DNA of 64,000 nt, taken from Synechococcus sp. NB0720_010. Lineage in GTDB: Bacteria; Cyanobacteriota; Cyanobacteriia; PCC-6307; Cyanobiaceae. Made by a program: the position numbers and the translations under genes. Below are positions 39,623-47,418 of this stretch, one piece after another (position 1 is the first letter of the stretch; the number at the start of each line of letters is the position of its first letter). The DNA lies in assembly GCF_023078835.1 (NCBI RefSeq), contig NZ_CP090898.1, positions 1,366,045 through 1,430,044 of the forward strand. The letters are read 5' to 3'. A model generated the notes under the pieces. That model did not search any database. It was not told where the DNA came from and saw only the letters and a program-made list of their open reading frames with translations.

Positions 39623-40800
39623 GGCTCATCACCCTTCAAAGACGGCTCTCCCGCGAGAGTGCCAATGACCAGGAAGCCTACGTAGAAGAGCAAGCCATCC
39701 CCATAGAGCAGAGGCTGGAACAACCACTGCACACTCAGGCAAAGCAAGAAGCCGGCTGCGATACAGCCATCGAGCTGCAGCTTCTCCTGGCGGAGCACCC
39801 GCACCAGAGACGCAAGAGCGCGCAGCACCAGGGGCACCAATGCCAGCAGCAACAGCAGCAGCGGCAACCAGCCCACCCGGACGTAGAGATCCAGAAAGAC
39901 GTTGTGCATCAACTCCCCCTGGCTGGCATCGAAGGCCATGGCGCTGGACTGAAAGCTCAACCTGTTGCCACCCCAAGGGAACTGAGGCGCTACGGGGAAA
40001 AACCCTGCGAAGCGATCGAAACGCTCGTCCGTCAGGCGAAGGCCGAGCCGGGGAAAACGCCACACCGCCAGGGCCAAGGCCGTAGCCCCTGTCAACAGCG
40101 CCAAGCCCAAGGCCTGCTGGCGCCGCCGAGATCGCATCCAGCCCACGGCGACGGGCAAAGCGCCCAGGGCGAGCACTAACCAGCCCAGCCGACCGCTGAA
40201 ACACAGCGTGGCGGCCCAACCGAGCACGCCAGCCAGAGCGATGAACTTCGCCATGGCGGATCGGCTCAGTAACCACAGCCCAGGAAGCAGCCAGGCGCAG
40301 GCCAAGGCTGCGTTCTGCTCGACCGAACGCACGTTGACGAGCGGGTCTGGACCCCAAGGAGCGGCGATGGTGCTGTCTCGGCGGAGCAGCCACAACGCAA
40401 GCCAGCCCCCATCGGGGCTAAAGACCCGGCCGTGCAGCAACACGATCCAGACGTAGGCCAGGGCACCGAGGCCATAGGCCAGCCAGAGCCAGCTCCTCTG
40501 CCTCCAGGAGAGCACCGCCGCGGCGCGGGCACCAATCCAGACACAGCCGGCGGGGAGCAGCAACATCGAGACCAGATCCAACCGATCCCGCCCCCCCAGC
40601 TGCCAGAAGCCGTAGTGCACGGAGATCGCGCTGTAGCTGATGGAGAACAGCACCAGAGCGCCGAGGCACCAGCGCAGTTGGGGCGCCAGGGGAGGGGCCT
40701 TACGGGTGCGCCAGGCCAGTAGGGCCAAGGCCGCGTAGAGGAGCGTGAAGGCCTTGGGCAGATGCAGGCCGATCAGGCCAAAGAGAAGGGCTTCCATCAA
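39619..40800 (-). CDS. O-antigen ligase/polymerase family membrane protein
   Basis: 393 residues with about 10-11 hydrophobic segments. A long periplasmic-type loop around residues 250-300 includes '[20 protein letters not shown]' and ends in '[20 protein letters not shown]', the H-N-x3-L...G motif of the Wzy_C (O-antigen ligase) family in which the His is functionally required. It either polymerises repeat units or ligates finished polymer to lipid A core; sequence alone does not decide. A second family member is at 58108. Overlaps GT61 upstream and gmd downstream by ATGA. Confidence 0.8.
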   Translation of the reverse strand: MMEALLFGLIGLHLPKAFTLLYAALALLAWRTRKAPPLAPQLRWCLGALVLFSISYSAISVHYGFWQLGGRDRLDLVSMLLLPAGCVWIGARAAAVLSWRQRSWLWLAYGLGALAYVWIVLLHGRVFSPDGGWLALWLLRRDSTIAAPWGPDPLVNVRSVEQNAALACAWLLPGLWLLSRSAMAKFIALAGVLGWAATLCFSGRLGWLVLALGALPVAVGWMRSRRRQQALGLALLTGATALALAVWRFPRLGLRLTDERFDRFAGFFPVAPQFPWGGNRLSFQSSAMAFDASQGELMHNVFLDLYVRVGWLPLLLLLLALVPLVLRALASLVRVLRQEKLQLDGCIAAGFLLCLSVQWLFQPLLYGDGLLFYVGFLVIGTLAGEPSLKGDEP

Positions 40801-41903
40801 CTCAGGGCCTGCTCCAGGGCCTGCAGATCAACCCGCAGCTGGCGTTGATAAGGATGCAGCAGCCGATCGAGTCGGGCGGACTCCACCGCCGGTGGGCAAG
40901 GGAACGGCCGCTGCAATCCCCGTTGGAACCCGTTGTAGAGGCCACCCCCCAGCACCGCCTGAGCCGGGTCATAGCCAGCGGCGCAGCGGGGATCCAGCTC
41001 CAGCAGGTGATAAGGCTCGCTGCGGCAGAGCAAGGAGTTCAACGCCATCGAACCGTGCTCACACCAAAGCTCGCCGGCCTGGCGCAGGCGCCGCAGCAAG
41101 GCCAGGGGCGCCATCTCCAGGGGATTGAGCACCGTGACGTGATGGCGCTCAAAGCAACGGAGCACCTCCGGCAGGTTGACGATGCGCTCCTCCCGCAGCG
41201 AACAAAGAAACAATCGCTCCCCCCGGATGGAACTCTCACCAACGGCGACAGCCGGGGCCAACAAGTCCCTGGCCAGGCTGAGGTTCTGCCAGGGACTCAG
41301 GCGCGGCAACAGCAACGCATCGGTGAGTTGCCAGTTCACCTCTAAAAGCTGCTCAGGAGTGAACAACTCCACGCTCCCCGTTGGACAGAGCTGCTCCAGC
41401 AAGGCCGCCCACTCAGGGGAGGGTGCTGTGACGAGCAGGCGGCGGCCGCCGGCGCTGACGCGCGGGTCACGAGCAAACCAGAGGATCGCCCCAAGGCAAT
41501 CCCCTACCCAATGGCCGAAATGGCTCGTGCTGTGGGGGAAGACCGCGTAGGGCCCCTCCAAAGGGCGCTTCGTTTTGCCCAGCTGCTTGCGGATCGTGTG
41601 GAACTGGATCGTGCGGGGCGCCGCGGCCTGAGCTCGGCTACTGCCGCCGCGCAGGGTCCAGGTCTCGATGCTCGGGTAGTGGGGAACCGCAGAGCTGCGA
41701 TAGGGATGGCTGACCAAGAGCGCCGGGGCGGGTGCCGCCAGGGTCAAGCGATCGAGATCCAGCACGGTCTGCCCAACCCGGGCCGCCGGTAACGGCGCAA
41801 AACCCAAGGGCGAAAGGGGATGGTGGTAACCCAGCAAGCTTGTATCCGCCGCCTTCAGCCAGAGCCAGCGGGCCCAGTCGCCAAGCCGCTTCACCAGTAA
41901 CAC
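40797..41903 (-). CDS. Glycosyltransferase family 61 (DUF563) protein
   Basis: 368 residues. The DUF563 signature is seen in 'YAVFPHSTSHFGHWVGDCLG' (about residues 120-139, with the conserved His-Trp in FGHW), 'LFTPEQLLEVNWQLTDALLL', 'NLPEVLRCFERHHVTVLNPL' and 'AGELWCEHGSMALNSLLC' (H-G-x-A-L/M-x-N-x-L donor block). GT61 enzymes in plants add xylose or GlcNAc; bacterial members occur in capsule loci. With UDP-xylose synthase in the same operon, xylose transfer is a plausible inference. It overlaps the downstream ligase by ATGA, and its 5' end overlaps the upstream gene by 13 bp. Confidence 0.85.
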   Translation of the reverse strand: MLLVKRLGDWARWLWLKAADTSLLGYHHPLSPLGFAPLPAARVGQTVLDLDRLTLAAPAPALLVSHPYRSSAVPHYPSIETWTLRGGSSRAQAAAPRTIQFHTIRKQLGKTKRPLEGPYAVFPHSTSHFGHWVGDCLGAILWFARDPRVSAGGRRLLVTAPSPEWAALLEQLCPTGSVELFTPEQLLEVNWQLTDALLLPRLSPWQNLSLARDLLAPAVAVGESSIRGERLFLCSLREERIVNLPEVLRCFERHHVTVLNPLEMAPLALLRRLRQAGELWCEHGSMALNSLLCRSEPYHLLELDPRCAAGYDPAQAVLGGGLYNGFQRGLQRPFPCPPAVESARLDRLLHPYQRQLRVDLQALEQALS

Positions 41904-42808
41904 CTCCCATCAACCTGATCGGCACCAGCAGGGGTTTCCGCCAAGGAAGGGCGCACCCAGCTGGCGTTCATCAGCTGCTGAAAACGCGGGCTGGCCTCCC
42001 AGCGGCGGCCTCGGATGCCAAACAGCAGCTGCAGGGCTCCGCCCACATGAACAGCCACGCGGCCGGAGTCAGCGATGGCGGCGGCCAGGGGCAGGCCATA
42101 GGCCCCGCAACCCAGTAACGCCACATCAAAGGTCAACGCTGTCACCTGCCCTTGCAGCTGATCGAGCGCTTGCTCCCAGCTGGCATAGCCCTGGGTGGCT
42201 CCAGCCAGGGTCTGAGGGGGCACCAGGGTGATCAACTCAAAAGCCGGCAGCACAGCCGGGTTAGCGAACAGCTGCTCGCGCCGCTGCCATTGCTGCTCGA
42301 TGCTGCGGGCAAAGGGGTGCACCACCAGCACCCGCTTGCCTGCCAGGGCCGCACTCCAGGGCTGAGCGCACCACCAGGGCTCCAGGGCCGCCAGGCTGCA
42401 GCGCTGGGGCAGCGGCTCCAGGCCAGCCACCAACGCCGCTTGGTGGGGGCTGTCCCATAGGGCCATCAGATCCACCCGCTCCAGGGCGCTCTGCAACCGC
42501 GCCGCCACCGCACGCAAGGCCGCAGGCTCCACCGGGAAAATCCCGGCGTTGCGGTGGGCTTCCCGCAGGCTGACCCGGCTGAACGGCGCTACTCCAGGGC
42601 GCTGCGCCTCCGCCAGCAAACGCGCTTCCACCGAGCCCAGCCGGCCCACCAGCACAGGCCGCTGCTCGCGGATGGCCTCGGCGATCCAAAGACCGGCCTG
42701 CTCCTCACAGAGCTGCCCTGCAAACACCTGCGGATAGCGCCAACGCTCAAGTCGGTGGGCGACACGGCGCCCCTGCTGCTTGATGCTGTGGCGCCATTGC
42801 CAATTCAT
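41891..42808 (-). CDS. GT-D-fold-like putative glycosyltransferase (copy 1)
   Basis: 305 residues from ATG 42808 (MNWQWRHSIK), which overlaps the GT4 stop as ATGA. 'VLVGRLGSVEARLLAEAQR' (about residues 51-69) resembles the R-F/L-G-x-G/V-E motif of GT-D enzymes (DUF1792/GlyD-like). 'LAGKRVLVVHPFARSIEQQW' (about 157-176), 'FDVALLGCGAYGLPLAAAIA' and 'VHVGGALQLLFGIRGRRWE' are shared with the protein at 62239, and both end in Cys-Tyr-Trp. The family is recognised mostly as uncharacterised proteins of polysaccharide loci; the GT-D assignment is from motif resemblance. GC-rich codon use contrasts with its AT-rich paralogue. Confidence 0.72.
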   Translation of the reverse strand: MNWQWRHSIKQQGRRVAHRLERWRYPQVFAGQLCEEQAGLWIAEAIREQRPVLVGRLGSVEARLLAEAQRPGVAPFSRVSLREAHRNAGIFPVEPAALRAVAARLQSALERVDLMALWDSPHQAALVAGLEPLPQRCSLAALEPWWCAQPWSAALAGKRVLVVHPFARSIEQQWQRREQLFANPAVLPAFELITLVPPQTLAGATQGYASWEQALDQLQGQVTALTFDVALLGCGAYGLPLAAAIADSGRVAVHVGGALQLLFGIRGRRWEASPRFQQLMNASWVRPSLAETPAGADQVDGRCYW

Positions 42809-44049
42809 CGCTGCAGCACCTCGGCGTAGAGATCCCGGTGGACCCGCGCCACCGCCTCTGGCCGCCAGGACTGGCAGATCTCCAGGGGCAGCGACCCCTC
42901 GGGCTGCGCCAAGGCCCACTGCAGGCCCAGGGCCAGATCGCGGGCTTCCTCTGGCGCCGCCAGCCAGCCATTGCGGCGGTGCTGCACCAGATCCGGCAGG
43001 CCCCCCTGACGGAAGGCCACGACGGGGGTGCCGCAGGCCAGCGGCTCGCTGGCGGACTGGGGCAGGTTGTCGAGGCGTGACGGCACCACCACCGCATCGG
43101 CCGCCGCGTAGGCCAGGGCCAAGCTCAAGTCATCGTCCAAGCGACCGGCGTAGTGCACCGGCAAAGGCAGAGACGGAGGCACGGCAGGCGTGCTCTGGCC
43201 CAGCACGACCGCATGGCAGTCCTCGGACAGCGCGGGATCCAGCTGCTTGAGCTGCTCGAGAGCCTCCACGAGCAAGTCGAAGCCCTTGCGCGGATCAGCC
43301 ACACCATCCATGGCGCCAAAAAGCACCAGGCGCTTGTGCTGGGGCCAACCCAGCCAACGCCGCACCTGGGCACGGGGATAAGGACGAAAAACCTCCGGCA
43401 AGGCGTTGGGAATTACCCGGCAGGGCACACCCGCCAGCAGCGCTGAGGCCGCCGCCTGCTGGGCCATCCAGTGGCTGGGGGCAATCAGCTGGAGCTGCGG
43501 CAGCAGGGAGCGCCAAGCTCGGCGTTTGCGCTGCCAGGTCCAGCGATCGAGATCCAGGCCGCGGTGATCCCTGGGCCTGGTCGCCGGCCCATATCCCTCG
43601 GCGAAACGCTGATCCCCGAGGCCATGGGGGTAGTGCTCCGCGCCGCAAAAGGGCCAGCAGTCATGGAGCGTCCAGAGCAGCGGTCCCCGCAGCCGGCCGA
43701 TGGCCTCCACCGAGAGGAATTCATCCTGCAGCCAATGGAGATGCAGCAGCTCCTGGGGCCGGCGGTTGAGTTCCAGGTCCAACCGCGATGGCAAGGCTGC
43801 GACCGAGTGGGTGATCGGATTGGCGGAACGCTGGGGCTTGCTCAACCACCAGCTGGCCGTGCTGCGGAAAAGCGCCAGGGCCTGACGGGGCTTGGAGCGG
43901 GGCGCATCCACCCAGCTGTCGCCGCGGCTGGCGCGGGCCACGCGCATGCGGCTCTCGATGCCCGAGGCCCGCAGGGACTGGTGCAGGCGATGGGTGGCGC
44001 GGGCTGCCCCCTGGCCGCCGTCGTAAGTGGAGAGGTGCAGCACCCGCAT
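42805..44049 (-). CDS. Glycosyltransferase family 4
   Basis: 414 residues from ATG 44049 (MRVLHLSTYDGGQGAARATH); the stop of the upstream gene lies 1 bp before it. 'LWTLHDCWPFCGAEHYPHGL' (about residues 114-133), 'LIAPSHWMAQQAAASALLAG' and 'VIPNALPEVFRPY' lead into the C-terminal domain with 'LVLFGAMDGVADPRKGFDLL' and 'VVPSRLDNLPQSASEPLACG', the donor E-x7-E-type region (here DNLPxxxxEP). The same HDCW...GG/CGAEHY block occurs in the GT4 at 56925, so the two are paralogues. Substrate unknown. Downstream stop overlaps the GT-D-like start. Confidence 0.9.
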   Translation of the reverse strand: MRVLHLSTYDGGQGAARATHRLHQSLRASGIESRMRVARASRGDSWVDAPRSKPRQALALFRSTASWWLSKPQRSANPITHSVAALPSRLDLELNRRPQELLHLHWLQDEFLSVEAIGRLRGPLLWTLHDCWPFCGAEHYPHGLGDQRFAEGYGPATRPRDHRGLDLDRWTWQRKRRAWRSLLPQLQLIAPSHWMAQQAAASALLAGVPCRVIPNALPEVFRPYPRAQVRRWLGWPQHKRLVLFGAMDGVADPRKGFDLLVEALEQLKQLDPALSEDCHAVVLGQSTPAVPPSLPLPVHYAGRLDDDLSLALAYAAADAVVVPSRLDNLPQSASEPLACGTPVVAFRQGGLPDLVQHRRNGWLAAPEEARDLALGLQWALAQPEGSLPLEICQSWRPEAVARVHRDLYAEVLQR

Positions 44050-44050
44050 C

Positions 44051-44980
44051 TCAGCGCACCCCGAGCAGACGCAGGGCTTTGCGTCCCTTGCGCAGCAGCT
44101 CGGCGCTGCGACTGCGCCGGTACAGGCGCGCAAAGGTGTCGGCGTCCCGCAGCCGGTCCGCCTGGATCACCGTTGGATGGCGCAGCGGAACAGACACCGT
44201 CCCCCGGGGCCCCAAGGGGGAGCGCTCATCGAGGGTGTGGGTGGCATCGGCGTCAAAGCCGATGTTCTCGGCCAGCTCGGCCGACGGGATCACCGTCAAA
44301 AACCCCTGCTGCCAGCAGCTGAGCTGCCAGATCATGTCCCAGGTGTCGATCTGACCTTGGGCGAGGGCTTCGAGCCAGCCGCCCCAGGTGCGGGCGAAGC
44401 CGCGCCCCCCCAACTGCTCGAGCCAGAGGCCCTCCCGAAACGCCGGCCAGCCCTTGAGATCGCGGTCGTAGCACTGCCAGGCCCGGCGCCAGCTGGCCCA
44501 GCCCCAGCAGTGGCTGTAGATCGAAAAGCGATAGCTGCTGCCATCGGCCGGGGGCCGGCGCTGATGGTTGTTAGCTGCGATGGCCCCGACGCGGCTGTCA
44601 TCGCGGTAGCGCTCCAGAAGCTCCTGGCAGTAGAGGAAAAAACTGGGATCAACCAGGATGTCGTCCTCGAGAACAATCCCCTCGCTCTCGCACTCAAAAA
44701 ACCAATCCAGCGCAGCGGTGACGCCGGCGCGGCAGCCCAGATTGCTCGGTTGAAACAGGCGCTCCAGCTGGCAGGGCCAATCGATCAACCCCTCAGGCGC
44801 CGGCGCTAACAAAGCGCGCACCGCAGCACAGCGCTTGTCTTCGCCGGCACGCGTCGCGCGGGGGCCATCACAGGCCACATAGAGCCTCTCGGGCTGGAGT
44901 TCTCGCAGCACCTCAAGCACCCGAGCCGTGGGCCCCGGGCGGTTGAAAGCGATCAGCAACACCGGAACCGCAAAGCTCAT
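44051..44980 (-). CDS. GT-A-fold glycosyltransferase ('GWASW' family, copy 1)
   Basis: 309 residues from ATG 44980 (MSFAVPVLLI), overlapping the upstream stop as ATGA. Conserved blocks are 'LLIAFNRPGPTARVLEVL' (nucleotide-binding strand), 'LYVACDGPRATRAGEDKRC', 'NLGCRAGVTAALDWFFECES', 'EGIVLEDDILVDPSFFLYCQ' (metal-binding EDD, about residues 111-130), 'CWGWASWRRAWQCYDRDL' and 'ENIGFDADATHT'. The same blocks in the same order occur in the proteins at 54090 and 55990, which defines a three-member family in the window. The fold is a nucleotide-diphospho-sugar transferase; the acceptor is unknown. Confidence 0.85.
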   Translation of the reverse strand: MSFAVPVLLIAFNRPGPTARVLEVLRELQPERLYVACDGPRATRAGEDKRCAAVRALLAPAPEGLIDWPCQLERLFQPSNLGCRAGVTAALDWFFECESEGIVLEDDILVDPSFFLYCQELLERYRDDSRVGAIAANNHQRRPPADGSSYRFSIYSHCWGWASWRRAWQCYDRDLKGWPAFREGLWLEQLGGRGFARTWGGWLEALAQGQIDTWDMIWQLSCWQQGFLTVIPSAELAENIGFDADATHTLDERSPLGPRGTVSVPLRHPTVIQADRLRDADTFARLYRRSRSAELLRKGRKALRLLGVR

Positions 44981-47385
44981 GGCGCCAGCAGCAGATAACC
45001 CATCCCGTACCCCGCCGACATCAAAGCGGAGAAGGCCAGCCAGGGCTTGAGCAGCCAACTGCGCGAGGCAAGCAAGGCCAGCAGCGCCAGGCTGGACAGA
45101 TCAATCCAGACCCGGGTGTAATCGGGGAAGCGCGCCAGGATCTGGGTCGAGGTGCAGAGCGCCGGCAGCAAATAAAGGACCGAGGCCAGGCGCAACCAAC
45201 GGCCGCCCCAGCCGCGCCAGGCCGCGAGTACCAGCACCCCAAGGGTGAGCAACCAAAGGCCAAAGCAACCGGCGTCAAACAGCCGCTCCAAACCGCTGGG
45301 TTGGAGATCGGCCAACTGCCTCAGTCCCAGGAGCTGCAGACCTTTCTGAAGGGCACCCCCTAACGGGAAGCCGAAATGAACGCGGGCCAGGGCCCCGTCG
45401 GGCACGGCAGCAAACCGTCTCGTCAAGGTGCCAGACCAGAGCAGCAGCGGGAGCGGCACCGCCGCCAGCGGCAATAGCCAACGCCAGCGCCGCTCCCGCA
45501 ACGCGCTCAGACCACTCGCAGCCCAGGCGATCAGACCGGTCTCCCGGGTCAGGCTGGCAGCGATCAAACTGAGCCAGTGGGGCAGTAGACGCGCCTGACG
45601 GGCTGTCAGGGCAGCAGCGAGCAGCAGCGTGGTCGCCAGCAAATCAGCAGTGCTCAAGCTGAGGGTGATCCAGTACCCCGGCAGGGCCAAAACCGCCAAC
45701 CCCCACCCCGCTGAACGCTGCTGCAGCTGGGCCCAGGCCGCCACCAAGGCCGCCGCGCAACCCATACAGACCACGTTAAGCAGGCCCAGGGTCCAGACGA
45801 TCAGCTGGGGTTGCCCCAGTCCGCTCAAATAGGCCAACAGCGGATAGAGCAGGCGTTTACCCCGATAGATCGGATTGTCCAAGGCCTGACTGCTGCCTAC
45901 ATCCAGTTGCCATGGATCCAGAGCGAGGCTGAGAAATTGCTGGCCGTCGTTGCCGCGCTTTCCCGCCAGGCGCACCACGGGTTGATCCGCCAACCGGGGC
46001 GAAATCGGCAGCTGATCACCAACGCGAGCCAGGCCGGTGGGATTGCCTCCGTACTTGCCGAACACCAACAGCGCCCAGACCAACAGGGCCATCAGGCCCG
46101 CCAACACGCCCACGGCCTTGGGGCCCAGGGGTGCCTGCCCCCCTTTCAGCCAGCTCTTCAGAGTGGGCCAACTGGGCCAGCCGGGGATGCTCAAGCCCTG
46201 ACCCCAGACCTGACGCAACAGGCGTTGCTCATGGGCCCAAGACGTGGAGGGTTCCGGAGGAGCGGGGTCCTCACCAAAAGCGAGTTGCTGCACCAAGTCC
46301 TGCCAAACGGCAGCGACGGTTTGGACAGCAAAGCGCTCCTGGCAGCTGTGCTGTCCGCCCTGCCCAAGCTCCCAAGCCCAACTGGACTGCTGCAACAACT
46401 CAATGCAGTAATGCGCCAACTGCTGATCGCTGCTGGCAAGCAAGCCGCTTCGGCCCTCCAGAACTGTTTGCACCAGGGCGTGGCGGCGCGGTGCCACCAC
46501 GGGGATGCCGCAGGCGTTGAACTCAGCGGCACTCAGGCAGAAGGTTTCATCGCGGCCACTGGGGTTGACCACCCCAACGGCTACCTGGGCAAAAGCGTCG
46601 TAGCGCTCCAGGCCGCTGCGGCCTTCAAAGGAGACCCGATCGCTATAGCCGCCCCGCTCCAGCAGGGCCAAGCAGTGCCGTTCGTAGGCACTCAGGCTGG
46701 TGGAGCGGGCACCGCCGTAGAGATCTGCTCCACCAAAGACCCTCAGCTGGGCATCCGGGCAGGCGCGGGCGATGCGCGGCCACTGTTGTGCCAGCCGATC
46801 AAAGGCCTTGAAGGGCGTGATCGCTCCCACATAGGCCAGGTCCTTAGCCGCCGCGGCCTGCTCCAAGGTCCGGGGTTGGCGCCAGGCCGGCGGCACCGCC
46901 ACGGGGTTCGGGATCACGACCGCCCTTTGGGCAAGCCGGCTGTGGCGGAAAAAATCCAATTGGGCGCCGCTGACGAGTACCCAACACCACAGGGCCGGCA
47001 GAGCCTCGTAGCGGGCCTGGTCATGGCAGCCCAGGTTGTGCAACCAGGCGATCAGGGGCAAAGGACTGGTTTCAAGCGCCTGCCAATCGGACCGATCGGC
47101 AAAACCAGGGCGGAACACCAGCGCCTGGGAGCCGCCGTCCCCTGCGGCCTGAACTGCAGTCGCCAAGGAATCGACCACTGCCATGCAGGCAGTCGGAATG
47201 CCGTCAATCGACTGCGGAGCCGTGAGCAACAACAACGGCTGCAGCGGACCCTCTGCTGCGAGCTGAGCGACGACGGCCAGGAAGGCAAACTCGGTACCCC
47301 CGATGCCGGGATTACCCAGCCGTGGGTCGCTGAGGCCACCCCGCTCGGCGATGCCCCGGTTGTCGAGGAAAAAGGCAAGCCGCAT
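44977..47385 (-). CDS. GT4 glycosyltransferase fused to a polytopic membrane domain
   Basis: 802 residues from ATG 47385 (MRLAFFLDNRG). Residues 1-400 form a GT4 module: 'GNPGIGGTEFAFLAVVAQLA' (glycine loop), 'VVIPNPVAVPPAW', 'LAYVGAITPFKAFDRLAQQW', 'VGVVNPSGRDETFCLSAAEF' (E-x7-E equivalent). Residues about 440-802 form a membrane domain of 9-10 helices with a large loop 'RGNDGQQFLSLALDPWQLDV' and 'YRGKRLLYPLLAYLSGLGQP', which resembles GT-C/DUF2029-type integral membrane transferases. Such a soluble GT-B plus GT-C-like fusion is unusual. It heads the 11-gene minus-strand operon. The first in-frame start at 47556 would lie inside the divergent gene and is rejected. Confidence 0.85.
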   Translation of the reverse strand: MRLAFFLDNRGIAERGGLSDPRLGNPGIGGTEFAFLAVVAQLAAEGPLQPLLLLTAPQSIDGIPTACMAVVDSLATAVQAAGDGGSQALVFRPGFADRSDWQALETSPLPLIAWLHNLGCHDQARYEALPALWCWVLVSGAQLDFFRHSRLAQRAVVIPNPVAVPPAWRQPRTLEQAAAAKDLAYVGAITPFKAFDRLAQQWPRIARACPDAQLRVFGGADLYGGARSTSLSAYERHCLALLERGGYSDRVSFEGRSGLERYDAFAQVAVGVVNPSGRDETFCLSAAEFNACGIPVVAPRRHALVQTVLEGRSGLLASSDQQLAHYCIELLQQSSWAWELGQGGQHSCQERFAVQTVAAVWQDLVQQLAFGEDPAPPEPSTSWAHEQRLLRQVWGQGLSIPGWPSWPTLKSWLKGGQAPLGPKAVGVLAGLMALLVWALLVFGKYGGNPTGLARVGDQLPISPRLADQPVVRLAGKRGNDGQQFLSLALDPWQLDVGSSQALDNPIYRGKRLLYPLLAYLSGLGQPQLIVWTLGLLNVVCMGCAAALVAAWAQLQQRSAGWGLAVLALPGYWITLSLSTADLLATTLLLAAALTARQARLLPHWLSLIAASLTRETGLIAWAASGLSALRERRWRWLLPLAAVPLPLLLWSGTLTRRFAAVPDGALARVHFGFPLGGALQKGLQLLGLRQLADLQPSGLERLFDAGCFGLWLLTLGVLVLAAWRGWGGRWLRLASVLYLLPALCTSTQILARFPDYTRVWIDLSSLALLALLASRSWLLKPWLAFSALMSAGYGMGYLLLAP

Positions 47386-47418
47386 GGGCCCCACAATGGC
47401 AGGGTCTGCCGAAAGCAC
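47386..47418. promoter_or_regulatory. 33-bp divergent intergenic region
   Basis: Two long operons diverge from this gap of 33 bases. That is too short for two complete promoters, so at least one promoter must lie within the 5' end of the opposing gene. No -35/-10 pair was assigned. Confidence 0.5.

Noticed and set aside
38786-39685. 299-codon plus-strand open frame
   Set aside because: Antisense to gmd and of arbitrary composition.
45811-47418. First half of a 1091-codon plus-strand open frame
   Set aside because: It is antisense to the GT4-membrane fusion gene and open only because of the GC-rich composition. The real gene on that frame starts at 47419, where membrane-protein sequence begins.
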